A DNA stretch of 46,945 nucleotides. Source: Bradyrhizobium sp. Tv2a-2. Its GTDB lineage: Bacteria > Pseudomonadota > Alphaproteobacteria > Rhizobiales > Xanthobacteraceae. Numbering within the stretch: the stretch's first letter is position 1; every line of letters begins with the position of its first letter. The translations under genes were made by a program, and so were the position numbers. Below are positions 25,345 through 33,511 of the stretch, piece by piece. The DNA lies in NCBI RefSeq assembly GCF_000472425.1, contig NZ_AXAI01000034.1, forward strand, positions 1-46,945. The letters run 5' to 3'. The notes beneath the pieces were generated by a model. That model did no database searches. It was not told the DNA's origin and saw only the letters and a list, made by a program, of their open reading frames with translations.

Positions 25345-25710
25345 GCTCGGGAAGCTTGGCATCCCGCAGGATTTTGCAGATGCCTACGCACGGAATGCGG
25401 CGCCTGCGGCATTCACGGCCTATTTCCCGATCCTCGACGAAGCCCCGAGCATCGCCCCCATCGGCTTGGGTACCTCCCTGGGCAATCTCGTTGCCATCAT
25501 CGCCACGCCCTCGATTTATGAACGCGCTCATGCGGTTGCCCGACGGCGCGCCCCCCCTTGCAAGGGACTTGCGTCCATTTCCAACGAGCGAAATCGAATT
25601 CACCGTCAGTGGTATTGCGCCGCTCGGTCGGATTGAGAGCAGCTCGCCTTTCACAATTCGAGTTTCCCACGCTTCGTTTGCGCGTAGACCGTTGAGGCAG
25701 CACCGATGAT
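25345..25710 (+). pseudogene. hupJ: Relic of hupJ (HybE-like chaperone); hupI rubredoxin gene absent
   Basis: After hupH the expected hupI (rubredoxin, two CxxC motifs) cannot be found in any frame. hupJ survives in pieces: LGTSLGNLVAIIATP in one frame, then, after a shift near 25510, RFMNALMRLPDGAPPLARDLRPFP and EIEFTVSGIAPLGRIESSSPF. These line up with the HybE/HupJ signature ITPWFMNLMLLP ... FPSGxYEFTV..LGRxxSCSLFSPM. The tryptophan before FMN and the cysteine before SLFS are lost and the C terminus ends early. HupJ normally helps fold and check the hydrogenase before export. The relic cannot give a complete protein. Confidence 0.6.
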
Positions 25711-25827
25711 GTCGAGAACCAACAGCACGGCGCCACATAGGCCAGATGTGTCGCAAATAGGTCATAGACCGAAATCAGGCATCGGCCGCGGCTCGTTCTT
25801 GCACCCTGCAGTGGCTCAGCGGCGCCG

Positions 25828-26922
25828 ATGAGCCTTCCTTTCCGCAACGAGGTTGATGTCACGCTATCCCTGGTGGGAGGCGTCGTAGTTGCCGTCAAGA
25901 TCCAGCCTCGAGCCCGGCCGCCCTTGGCGCGGCTGTTTGCCGGCAAGCCGCTCACTTCGCTCCTCGACATGTTGCCGCGGCTCTTCAGCCTATGCGCGGC
26001 TGCGCATCAGGTCGCATTCGTGTCCGCGATCGAGGCGGCGCGCGGGCAAGAGGTCAGCCTTGCGACGAGGTGCCGTCGTATCATCCGGGTCCTTCTCGAG
26101 CGGCTGACGGAATTGCTGCGAGGTCTATATGTCGGGCATCTCGCAAACGATATCGCCAGCGCCGCAGCAATCCGCGGCGTAATAGAGGCTACATCGGTAC
26201 TTGTCGGGACGGACGCGGCTGCCCGCGGGCCGGCACACCAGGAAGCCAGGGCACAGGCGGAGACTGCGTTCACCTGTCTCGGCTTTTCGGACCAAGATGG
26301 GACCCCGACGGAAGGTACTCCGCTCGCCCAAGCCATCGCGGCTCTTGAGGAAAACGCACTGAAGGTCGCCGCGGCTGAGCACACGTTCCTATCAGTTGCC
26401 GACGACCTCCCAGTCGTTCAACGGATGTTTGCCGGTGACACTGACTTTTGCGATTACCCCGACCTCGACAGGCGTGTTCCCGAAACAGGTGTGTGGGCGC
26501 GCGACATGATCCGCCACCAATCATCAGCAAAGCGGCCGGAGCCCGCCGAGCGGCTACGGGCGAGGATCGCGGAAGTGGCCCGCCTGTACGCTTGCCTCCA
26601 GGCTCATGACCCCGAGGCAATGGAGGATGGGGTCCTCGTAAGTTACGGGTCGGGACATGGCCGAGGTGCGGCTGTGGTCGAATGCGCGAGGGGGCGACTT
26701 TACTACACGGTTGAACTTGATCGTGAGGGACAAATCACGCGCGTGGAGTTTCTTGCACCGACCGAATGGAATTTCCACCCGCGCGGACCGCTGGTCCGCA
26801 GCTTGCAGGGTGCGATGCTGGCAGAGAGTAGAGCGCGACAAGATGGGGTTCGGGCCATGATCGGATCGTTCGACCCGTGTGTCGGATTCAGGCTCAATCT
26901 CCGCGAAGTCGCCGATGCATGA
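25828..26922 (+). CDS. hupK: Hydrogenase assembly scaffold HupK
   Basis: The 364-residue product is a HupK-type protein, a distant relative of the large subunit that is thought to hold the Fe(CN)2CO group before it is passed to HupL. Its HupL-like features are RRVPETGVWARDM (compare EVGPLARY in HupL), FLAPTEWNFHPRGPL and, at the C terminus, SFDPCVGFRLNL, where DPC of the nickel site remains but the second cysteine is missing. It therefore cannot be an active hydrogenase. The gene starts at a clear ATG (25828) and its stop overlaps the hypA start by eight bases (26915-26922), so hypA is translationally coupled. Confidence 0.88.
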   Translation: MSLPFRNEVDVTLSLVGGVVVAVKIQPRARPPLARLFAGKPLTSLLDMLPRLFSLCAAAHQVAFVSAIEAARGQEVSLATRCRRIIRVLLERLTELLRGLYVGHLANDIASAAAIRGVIEATSVLVGTDAAARGPAHQEARAQAETAFTCLGFSDQDGTPTEGTPLAQAIAALEENALKVAAAEHTFLSVADDLPVVQRMFAGDTDFCDYPDLDRRVPETGVWARDMIRHQSSAKRPEPAERLRARIAEVARLYACLQAHDPEAMEDGVLVSYGSGHGRGAAVVECARGRLYYTVELDREGQITRVEFLAPTEWNFHPRGPLVRSLQGAMLAESRARQDGVRAMIGSFDPCVGFRLNLREVADA

Positions 26923-27256
26923 AATGGCGCTTTGTGAAGGCATCATCGGCATTGTCGAGGAGGAGGCGCGGCGGCACCCATTCTCAAAGGTGAGGAGCGT
27001 CTGCCTGGATCTCGGCGCGCTAAGCCATGTCACGCCCGAAGGGTTGAAGTTCTACTTTGAGATTGTTGCAGCGCGGACAATCGCCGATGGCGCGGCGCTT
27101 AGGATCCGCAAATTGCCGGGCGCCGCGTGGTGCATGGCCTGTTCAAGGAAGGTCGAGATCGCACAGCGCGGTGAACCATGTCCCTACTGCGGCGGCTATC
27201 AGCTGCAGGTGATCGCTGGTGAAGAGATGCGGGTCAAAGAGTTGGAGGTCGATTGA
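26915..27256 (+). CDS. hypA: Hydrogenase nickel-insertion protein HypA
   Basis: The 113-residue product begins MHEMALCEGI, with the histidine-2 that binds nickel. Near the C terminus WCMACSRKVEIAQRGEPCPYCGG has the two CxxC pairs that hold zinc. HypA takes nickel from HypB and hands it to the large subunit. VRSVCLDLGALSHVTPEGLKFYFEIV is the typical middle. The gene overlaps the end of hupK and shares TGATG with the start of hypB. Confidence 0.95.
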   Translation: MHEMALCEGIIGIVEEEARRHPFSKVRSVCLDLGALSHVTPEGLKFYFEIVAARTIADGAALRIRKLPGAAWCMACSRKVEIAQRGEPCPYCGGYQLQVIAGEEMRVKELEVD

Positions 27257-28149
27257 TGTGTACTGTATGCGGCTGCAGCGAGGAGGCACCCTCCATTGAA
27301 CGCGGCGACGTGCAGGGAAATTACGCTCGCGGGCATCATCATGATCATCATGATCACCGCCATGGCGAACACGAGGGACATAGGGACCATCACCACGATC
27401 ACCGGGACCATCGTCATAAGGATAGCCATGATCATAGGCAGCATCGGCCGATCCTTACGAGTTCCGGTATCGACCGCATCATCCGGATCGAGCGTGATAT
27501 CCTCGGCAAAAACAACAGGATCGCCGCCGACAACCGCGCCCGCTTTTTGGCCGACGAGCTGCTGGTGTTCAACCTCGTTTCCAGTCCTGGCGCGGGAAAG
27601 ACGTCGGTTCTCGTTCGTGCCGTCTCTGAGCTCAAGCAGAGTCGTCCGGTTGGGGTCATTGAGGGCGATCAGCGGACTTCAACTGATGCCGAGCGCATCC
27701 GCGCGACCGGCACGCCCGCAATCCAGATCAACACCGGCCGTGGCTGCCATCTCGATGCCGCGATGGTCGGCGAGGCCTATAGCCGCTTACCGCCACTCAA
27801 GCGTGGTGTTCTATTCATCGAGAACATCGGCAATCTGGTTTGTCCCGCAGCCTTCGATCTCGGCGAAGCGCACAAAATCGTGGTGTTCTCAACCACAGAA
27901 GGCGAGGACAAGCCGCTCAAATATCCCGACATGTTTGCCGCATCATCCCTGATGCTGATCAACAAGATTGATCTAGCACCGGCGCTCGACTTCCAATTTT
28001 CCAACGCAATTGAATATGCAAGACGTGCCAATCCGAGGATTGAGGTGCTGCCGATTTCGGCCCGCACTGGTCAGGGCTTTGCCGCGCTCAGCGGATGGAT
28101 CCAGAAGAGATCCCCGCATCAGCCCCCTCCCAAGGAGGCAAGGCCATGA
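27256..28149 (+). CDS. hypB: Hydrogenase nickel-incorporation GTPase HypB with His-rich nickel store
   Basis: The 297-residue GTPase begins MCTVCGCSE, the N-terminal CxxCGC high-affinity nickel site. Residues of about 27-65 form a histidine-rich stretch (for example GHHHDHHDHRHGEHEGH and DHHHDHRDHRH) with 18 histidines in about 40 residues, known in Bradyrhizobium HypB as a nickel store. The G domain follows: SSPGAGKTSVL (Walker A), VIEGDQRTSTDAERI (switch), ENIGNLVCPAAFDLGE and INKIDLAP (NKxD). HypB loads nickel through GTP hydrolysis together with HypA. ATG 27256 overlaps the hypA stop; the stop overlaps hypF (ATGA). Confidence 0.96.
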   Translation: MCTVCGCSEEAPSIERGDVQGNYARGHHHDHHDHRHGEHEGHRDHHHDHRDHRHKDSHDHRQHRPILTSSGIDRIIRIERDILGKNNRIAADNRARFLADELLVFNLVSSPGAGKTSVLVRAVSELKQSRPVGVIEGDQRTSTDAERIRATGTPAIQINTGRGCHLDAAMVGEAYSRLPPLKRGVLFIENIGNLVCPAAFDLGEAHKIVVFSTTEGEDKPLKYPDMFAASSLMLINKIDLAPALDFQFSNAIEYARRANPRIEVLPISARTGQGFAALSGWIQKRSPHQPPPKEARP

Positions 28150-30434
28150 CCGCGGGCATGAGACCCGTCACTGGTCGTAGAACGAGGCTACGCGTACGCG
28201 TCCGGGGAGCCGTTCAGGGCGTCGGCTTTCGTCCATACGTATATAGTCTCGCCACGCGTTATCGCTTGGCCGGTTTCGTCGCGAACGATCCTGACGGTGT
28301 CATCATCGAAGTCGAGGGTGACTACCCCTGGGATTTTGTCAACGCTTTGCCGCTTGAAAGCCCCCCATTGGCACGGATCGACCGCGTCTCTGTTCAGAGA
28401 ATTGGCCAGCAGGCCACGAGTGGATTTTCGATCAACGCCAGTCTGGGGGGCAAGGTGTCGACCCGGATTGTCGCCGATGCCGCGACATGCCAGCAATGTC
28501 TCCACGAATTATTCGATGCAAACAGCCGCTATTACCTATATCCCTTCATAAGCTGCACGCATTGCGGACCGCGCTACACCATCACTGAACGGCTTCCCTA
28601 CGACCGTCGCAGTTCCGCGATGAAGGCATTCGATATGTGCGCTGCCTGCGCGGCCGAATATGCCGATCCGGCGAGCCGCAGGTTTCATGCGGAAGCAATT
28701 GCGTGCCCGACATGTGGTCCTCGGCTCAGTCATGAGCTCAAAGACATTGCTGCCGCGATTGCCGCTGGTGAGATCGTCGCTATCAAGGGCCTCGGCGGTT
28801 ATCAATTGCTCTGCGACGCGCGCAATGATGGCGTCGTGCAGCGATTGCGGAAGAGGAAAGGCCGGGATCAGAAGCCGCTTGCTGTGATGGTAGGTGCAGC
28901 GGAGCATGTCAACGAGTTCGCCGAGTCGAATGCCGACGAGCTTGAGCTCCTCGAATCCGCAGCTCGACCGATCGTGCTACTGAACTCCCGCAACAAGTTC
29001 GCGGCGATTGCGCCAGGTCTGTCGCGCATCGGGGTCATGCTCCCGGCGGCGCCTCTGCACCACCTCATCTTTCATGCGCTTCGTGCCACTGCGACGCCGC
29101 GTGTTGGCTCAGATCCGATCATCGTCGCCACCAGCGCCAATTCTAGGGGCGAGCCGCTCGTGGCTGACAACAAAGAGGCTTCGCGGCGCCTTGCGGGTAT
29201 CGCCGACCTGATCGTGACGCATGACCGCGATATCTTGACGCGCGCCGACGACTCCGTGGTATCGGTCGTGGCCGGACGCCGACAATTCATCCGTCGCGCG
29301 CGAGGCTATGTTCCCGAACCGATCCGGCTTGCGAAGGCAGTGCCACCCGTGCTCGCCGTAGGCGGGGCGCTGAAGTCGACGGTCACGATCACGCGGGGCA
29401 GCGAGGCCTTCATTTCTCAGCATATCGGTGATCTCGATACAGCCGAGGGAATCTGCTTCTTCGAGGAGACCATCCGGCATCTCACCTCAGCGCTCGACGT
29501 CACCCCGGCGGTCATAGCCCATGATCTTCATCCAAGCCTGGCGTCCACCCGCTTTGCCGAAGCAACCGGGCTGCCTCTGGTTGCCACCCAGCATCACCAC
29601 GCGCACGCTGCCGCTGTGATCGCAGAACACGGGATTGCGGGGCCTGTTCTCGCGCTTGTGCTTGATGGCCACGGCTATGGCTCAGAGGGCGGCAATTGGG
29701 GTGGCGAGCTGCTGTTGTGCGACCAGGGCGCGTTTCGGCGCATGGGGCATCTTGCGCCGCTGCAGATGCCTGGCGGAGATCGTGCAGCCCGCGAGCCCTG
29801 GCGCATGGCGGGTGCAATTTTGCACTCCCTGGGACGCGGAAGAGAAATCAGGCAGCGCTTTGCTGCGCAGCCTCAAGCTGAACGTTTAATGGAATTGCTC
29901 GATCAGTCCGACGTACTGACCACGACCAGCGCAGGCCGTCTGTTCGACGCAGCGGCGGCGTTGCTCGGGCTATCGACCCTGCAGAGCTATGAGGGTGAAG
30001 CCGCGATGAGGCTGGAGGCGCTTGTCCGCCAGACTTCCGTGCTCGAAGCGGGCTGGGTTGTGGATAGCCGGACGCTTTCGCTTCGTCCGCTGTTTGCGCG
30101 TTTGGTAGCAGGTGACATCTCGGCCACCGAAGGTGCCGAACTGTTTCATGGCACGTTTGCCGCTGCTTGCGTCGACTGGGTTTCGCGCGCGGCGCGGGCG
30201 AGCGGCATCACCACTGTCGTTCTGAGTGGCGGCTGTTTCTCCAACGCCATACTGGCGGATGGCATCGAGCGAGGCTGCGTCGCTGCCGGCCTTACTCCAC
30301 TGCTCCCAAGGCTGGTGCCGCCGAATGATGGTGGTTTGAGCCTCGGACAAGCCTGGATCGCCGCACTTCGGCTTGCAGAAAGGCCGCCAATTCTAGAAGG
30401 AAGCGCTGCAAATGTGCCTCGCGATACCCGCTGA
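28146..30434 (+). CDS. hypF: Carbamoyltransferase HypF (cyanide ligand synthesis)
   Basis: The 762-residue protein has the full HypF plan. The acylphosphatase domain comes first (VRGAVQGVGFRPYVYSLA). Two zinc-finger pairs follow (CQQCLHEL, CTHCGPRYT, CAACAAEY, CPTCGPRL). The YrdC-like domain has GEIVAIKGLGGYQLLCDA and KGRDQKPLAVM. The Kae1-like domain has HHHAHAAAVIAEHG, VLDGHGYGSEGGNWGGE and VLSGGCFSNAILADGI. It uses carbamoyl phosphate and ATP to carbamoylate the C-terminal cysteine of HypE, the source of the active-site cyanides. ATG 28146 overlaps the hypB stop by four bases; its own end overlaps hypC by 23 bases. The gene is intact. Confidence 0.96.
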   Translation: MTAGMRPVTGRRTRLRVRVRGAVQGVGFRPYVYSLATRYRLAGFVANDPDGVIIEVEGDYPWDFVNALPLESPPLARIDRVSVQRIGQQATSGFSINASLGGKVSTRIVADAATCQQCLHELFDANSRYYLYPFISCTHCGPRYTITERLPYDRRSSAMKAFDMCAACAAEYADPASRRFHAEAIACPTCGPRLSHELKDIAAAIAAGEIVAIKGLGGYQLLCDARNDGVVQRLRKRKGRDQKPLAVMVGAAEHVNEFAESNADELELLESAARPIVLLNSRNKFAAIAPGLSRIGVMLPAAPLHHLIFHALRATATPRVGSDPIIVATSANSRGEPLVADNKEASRRLAGIADLIVTHDRDILTRADDSVVSVVAGRRQFIRRARGYVPEPIRLAKAVPPVLAVGGALKSTVTITRGSEAFISQHIGDLDTAEGICFFEETIRHLTSALDVTPAVIAHDLHPSLASTRFAEATGLPLVATQHHHAHAAAVIAEHGIAGPVLALVLDGHGYGSEGGNWGGELLLCDQGAFRRMGHLAPLQMPGGDRAAREPWRMAGAILHSLGRGREIRQRFAAQPQAERLMELLDQSDVLTTTSAGRLFDAAAALLGLSTLQSYEGEAAMRLEALVRQTSVLEAGWVVDSRTLSLRPLFARLVAGDISATEGAELFHGTFAAACVDWVSRAARASGITTVVLSGGCFSNAILADGIERGCVAAGLTPLLPRLVPPNDGGLSLGQAWIAALRLAERPPILEGSAANVPRDTR

Positions 30435-30648
30435 GGTCATAAAGGTTCTTCCCGGCGAGATGGCTATTGTGTCCGTCGATGGCGTGAGCATGGAAATATC
30501 AATCGCTCTGACCGAAGATGTCGTGGTTGGCGACTATGTGCTTGTTCATGTCGGTCATGCTCTGACCAAAATCGACCCAGCGGAAGCTGAGCGCACGCTG
30601 GATCTCCTGCGGGAATTCAGCGGTGTGGGGCCGGAGTTGCACCCATGA
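30412..30648 (+). CDS. hypC: Hydrogenase assembly chaperone HypC
   Basis: The 78-residue product begins MCLAIPAEVIKV; cysteine 2 is essential for binding iron with HypD and for contact with the large-subunit precursor. VSVDGVSMEISIALTEDVVVGDYVLVHVGHALTKIDPAEAERTLDLLREF matches HypC throughout. HypC and HypD form the site where the Fe(CN)2CO unit is built. It overlaps hypF by 23 bases upstream and hypD by four downstream (ATGA), so translation is tightly linked. Confidence 0.95.
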   Translation: MCLAIPAEVIKVLPGEMAIVSVDGVSMEISIALTEDVVVGDYVLVHVGHALTKIDPAEAERTLDLLREFSGVGPELHP

Positions 30649-31784
30649 GATATGCCGACGAATTTCGCGAGGGGGTCATCGCGCAGGGCCTCGCGCGTGC
30701 GATTGCCGCCGAGGCCAGCTCGGAAAGGCGCTATCGGTTCATGGAATTCTGCGGCGGGCACACCCATGTAATATCACGCCACGGTCTGGAGGACATGCTG
30801 CCCACGACGGTTCGTATGATTCACGGGCCGGGTTGCCCCGTCTGTGTTCTCCCCACTAGCCGGATCGACATGGCAATCAGCCTTGTCGATCGGCCAGATG
30901 TCATTCTCTGCGTCTACGGAGACCTGATGCGCGCGCCCGGCTCGCAAGGGCGATCCCTATCCCGCGCCAAGGCGATGGGTGCCGACATTCGGATGGTTTA
31001 CTCGACGCTCGATGCGATTCAAATCGCCGAGCGGGCGCCCGATCGGGAGGTCGTCTTCTTTGCCATTGGATTTGAGACCACCACTCCGCCCACGGCGGTG
31101 ATGATCCGCCATGCTGAGAAGAAGCAGCTAAGGAATTTTAGCGTGTTCTGCAATCACGTGCTGACGCCGTCGGCGATGCAGAGCATTCTCGGGAGCCCCG
31201 ACGTCGATAACGTCGGGAGCGTCGAAATCGACGGTTTGGTCGGTCCCGGACATGTGAGCATCATCATTGGCACGAAAGCTTACGAGTTCGTCGACGGATT
31301 CGGCAAGCCGGTTGTGATCACAGGTTTTGAGCCGCTGGACATGATGCAGGCAATTCTGATGCTGGTTCGGCAAGTGAATGAGGGCCGCTCTGAGGTGGAA
31401 AACCAATACAGCCGTGCGGTCACGCGCGAAGGTAATTTGCGTGCCCAGCAAGAGATATCGGATATGTTTGAGGTGCGTGACCTGTTCGAATGGCGCGGGC
31501 TCGGGTTCATACCCCACAGCGGGCTGAAGCTGAAGCAGGGCTACGCCCAATTCGATGCCGAAATGCGCTTTGCACTGCACGAACAGCGGGTAGCCCACAA
31601 TCCTGCTTGCGAGTGCGGGGCCATCTTGCGAGGTGTGAAGAGGCCGGCCGACTGCAAACTCTTCGGATGTGTCTGCACGCCCGAGACTCCCATCGGATCC
31701 TGCATGGTTTCATCGGAGGGGGCCTGTTCGGCGCATTGGTCATATGGCCGGTTCCGCGATCATTCGCGGAGGCAGGCGCCATGA
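30645..31784 (+). CDS. hypD: Hydrogenase Fe(CN)2CO assembly protein HypD
   Basis: The 379-residue product has the conserved HypD blocks: RFMEFCGGHTHVI (the iron-binding cysteine), IHGPGCPVCVLPT, FFAIGFETTTPPTA and ITGFEPLDMM. The C-terminal cysteine set is CECGAILRGVKRPADCKLFGCVCTP and GSCMVSSEGACSAHWSYG, which contributes the [4Fe-4S] ligands. HypD provides redox chemistry for attaching cyanide and CO to iron while bound to HypC. The last four bases overlap the hypE start. The gene is intact. Confidence 0.96.
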   Translation: MRYADEFREGVIAQGLARAIAAEASSERRYRFMEFCGGHTHVISRHGLEDMLPTTVRMIHGPGCPVCVLPTSRIDMAISLVDRPDVILCVYGDLMRAPGSQGRSLSRAKAMGADIRMVYSTLDAIQIAERAPDREVVFFAIGFETTTPPTAVMIRHAEKKQLRNFSVFCNHVLTPSAMQSILGSPDVDNVGSVEIDGLVGPGHVSIIIGTKAYEFVDGFGKPVVITGFEPLDMMQAILMLVRQVNEGRSEVENQYSRAVTREGNLRAQQEISDMFEVRDLFEWRGLGFIPHSGLKLKQGYAQFDAEMRFALHEQRVAHNPACECGAILRGVKRPADCKLFGCVCTPETPIGSCMVSSEGACSAHWSYGRFRDHSRRQAP

Positions 31785-32830
31785 GAGCGAAATCCTATCA
31801 GAGCAAGCTTGATGTCCGGAATGGGTTCGTCGAACTGCGCCATGGCTCCGGTGGCCGCGCCATGTCGCAGCTGGTTTACAGCCTGTTTCACGAAGCCTTC
31901 GGCAATGATTGGCTCGCCAGGGGCAACGACCAGTCGGCGTTTGGAGTTCAGACCGGCAGGATGGTGATGACGACTGACAGCTATGTGGTTTCACCGCGCT
32001 TCTTTCCAGGGGGCAATATCGGATTTCTGGCGGTCAACGGCACGATCAATGATGTCGTCGCGATGGCTGGCGCCCGCCCGCTCTATCTATCGGCAAGCTT
32101 CATCATCGAGGAGGGCTACCGACTTTCGGATCTGAAGACAATTGCGGGTTCCATGGGCGAGGCAGCACGTACTGCCGGCGTGAACATTATCACCGGCGAT
32201 ACTAAGGTCGTCGAGCGCGGCAAGGCGGACGGCTTGTTCATCTCCACAACCGGCATCGGCGTACTGCCCGATGGACTCGATCTTTCGGTTGACAACGCCA
32301 GAATCGGCGATCGTGTGCTGGTCTCCGGCAGCCTCGGCGATGATGGTATAACCATCATGTCGAAACGGCAGAATCTCCCGTTTCAGTCCGGACTCGTCTC
32401 AGATACCGCACCTCTGCATGATCTCGTTGCCGTGATGGTAACAGCAGGCGGCAGCGGAATCCGGGTGATGCGCGATCCGACGAGGGGCGGTCTTGCCGCG
32501 ACACTCAACGAGATTGCGAATCAATCCGGTCTCGGATTTCGCCTTCGTGAAGAGATCATTCCCGTGAAGCCAACGGTTGCGGCCGCCTGCGAACTCCTTG
32601 GACTCGATCCGCTGCATGTCGCCAATGAGGGCAAGCTTGTCGCTATTGTCGCGCCTGAAACGGCCGATGCTGTGCTCGCAGCCATGAAGGCCCATGCGCT
32701 CGGGTGCGATGCTGCGGATATTGGCTGTGCCGTGGAGGACGATCATCAGTTCGTACAGATGCTAACCCGCTTTGGCGGCGAACGAATCGTCGAGTGGCTG
32801 TCGGGCGACCAATTACCGCGGATCTGTTGA
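31781..32830 (+). CDS. hypE: Carbamoyl dehydratase HypE
   Basis: The 349-residue product is a PurM-like ATPase. VELRHGSGGRAMSQLV and TDSYVVSPRFFPGGNIGFLAVNGTINDVVAMAG form the N-terminal ATP-binding part. ITGDTKVVERGKADGLFISTTGIG and MRDPTRGGLAATLNEIA follow. The protein ends in PRIC, whose terminal cysteine receives the carbamoyl group from HypF and is dehydrated to the thiocyanate. ATG 31781 follows GGAGGCAGG and overlaps the hypD stop. It is the last intact gene of the operon; the hoxX and hoxA genes that follow hypE in Bradyrhizobium japonicum are not present downstream. Confidence 0.96.
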   Translation: MRAKSYQSKLDVRNGFVELRHGSGGRAMSQLVYSLFHEAFGNDWLARGNDQSAFGVQTGRMVMTTDSYVVSPRFFPGGNIGFLAVNGTINDVVAMAGARPLYLSASFIIEEGYRLSDLKTIAGSMGEAARTAGVNIITGDTKVVERGKADGLFISTTGIGVLPDGLDLSVDNARIGDRVLVSGSLGDDGITIMSKRQNLPFQSGLVSDTAPLHDLVAVMVTAGGSGIRVMRDPTRGGLAATLNEIANQSGLGFRLREEIIPVKPTVAAACELLGLDPLHVANEGKLVAIVAPETADAVLAAMKAHALGCDAADIGCAVEDDHQFVQMLTRFGGERIVEWLSGDQLPRIC

Positions 32831-33511
32831 GCACGCCATGACCGCAAATCACAACTCCGGGGCACGATTCTGTTGGAATGCTGTACGACGTCGAGCGGAA
32901 TCCGAGAGGCGAAACCGATTTGCGCAGATGCGCAATTTAACAGAGATCAAAGGGTCTGCGCGCGGTCTTCCGATGCAACCGGAAGTCTAGCGTGAACGCA
33001 CGTGACCGAAACGGCTCTGCGAACGACGACGCGGGTGTGCTTCGATCTTGGTTTACGCCGGGCGGACGGTCCTGTTTGGGCCGTTAGTCAATAAATGGAC
33101 CGCAGCGAATAGGTTGATCGGCGCAGAAACGAGTGGAGCTGCACCAAGATTGTGTCAGAACCCGATATTGCCCCGCAAAGCCTGGGGATCGCCGTCCAGA
33201 ATTTGGAAGCTGATCGACATTCCCGGTAAGGTAAGCTAGCAGCGGCAAAGTCGTTTGTGCGGGGAAGGTCCGTCGATGACGAACCCCGACAGCATCTTAA
33301 AGACCGCCGGCGGTACGGCCGACGGCGGATGAATTACGGCGGCCCGCCGATCGACTTGCTGCTCGCCAGCCTGCCAACCACTTGGAAAGAGGGCGCATCT
33401 CGACCGACGTATCGGCCGATCCTCAAAGTGGAAGCGAGGTGATAGCCTTGACCGGCTCGTCCGCGCGAGCGTGTCGTGTCGTGTCGGCGAGAGCCGATCG
33501 AGCCAACTTCA
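32831..33511. other. Gene-poor stretch between hypE and the giant effector gene
   Basis: About 680 bases between convergent genes with no supported reading frame. I see neither hoxX nor hoxA. A weak hairpin is listed at 32920-32938. Near 33471-33485 GTGTC is repeated three times. The left part may be the trailing end of the hup transcript and the right part the 3' region of the minus-strand effector gene. Confidence 0.5.
32920..32938 (+). terminator. Weak candidate terminator after hypE
   Basis: TTGCGC-AGAT-GCGCAA (32920-32935) is a perfect six-base stem with a four-base loop followed by TTT. It lies 90 bases past the hypE stop. The stem is short and the T-run brief, so termination may be weak or the match may be chance. 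Confidence 0.3.

Noticed and set aside
25342..25830. Search for a hupI rubredoxin gene
   Set aside because: No frame shows a pair of CxxC motifs; the gene is treated as absent.
27320..27450. CAT/CAC-rich tract in hypB as a microsatellite repeat
   Set aside because: It encodes the known histidine-rich nickel-binding part of HypB and the frame is kept, so it is a coding feature and not a DNA repeat element.
33471..33485. GTGTC repeated three times near the effector 3' end
   Set aside because: It is a five-base repeat with only three units and no associated gene; noted in the gap description only.
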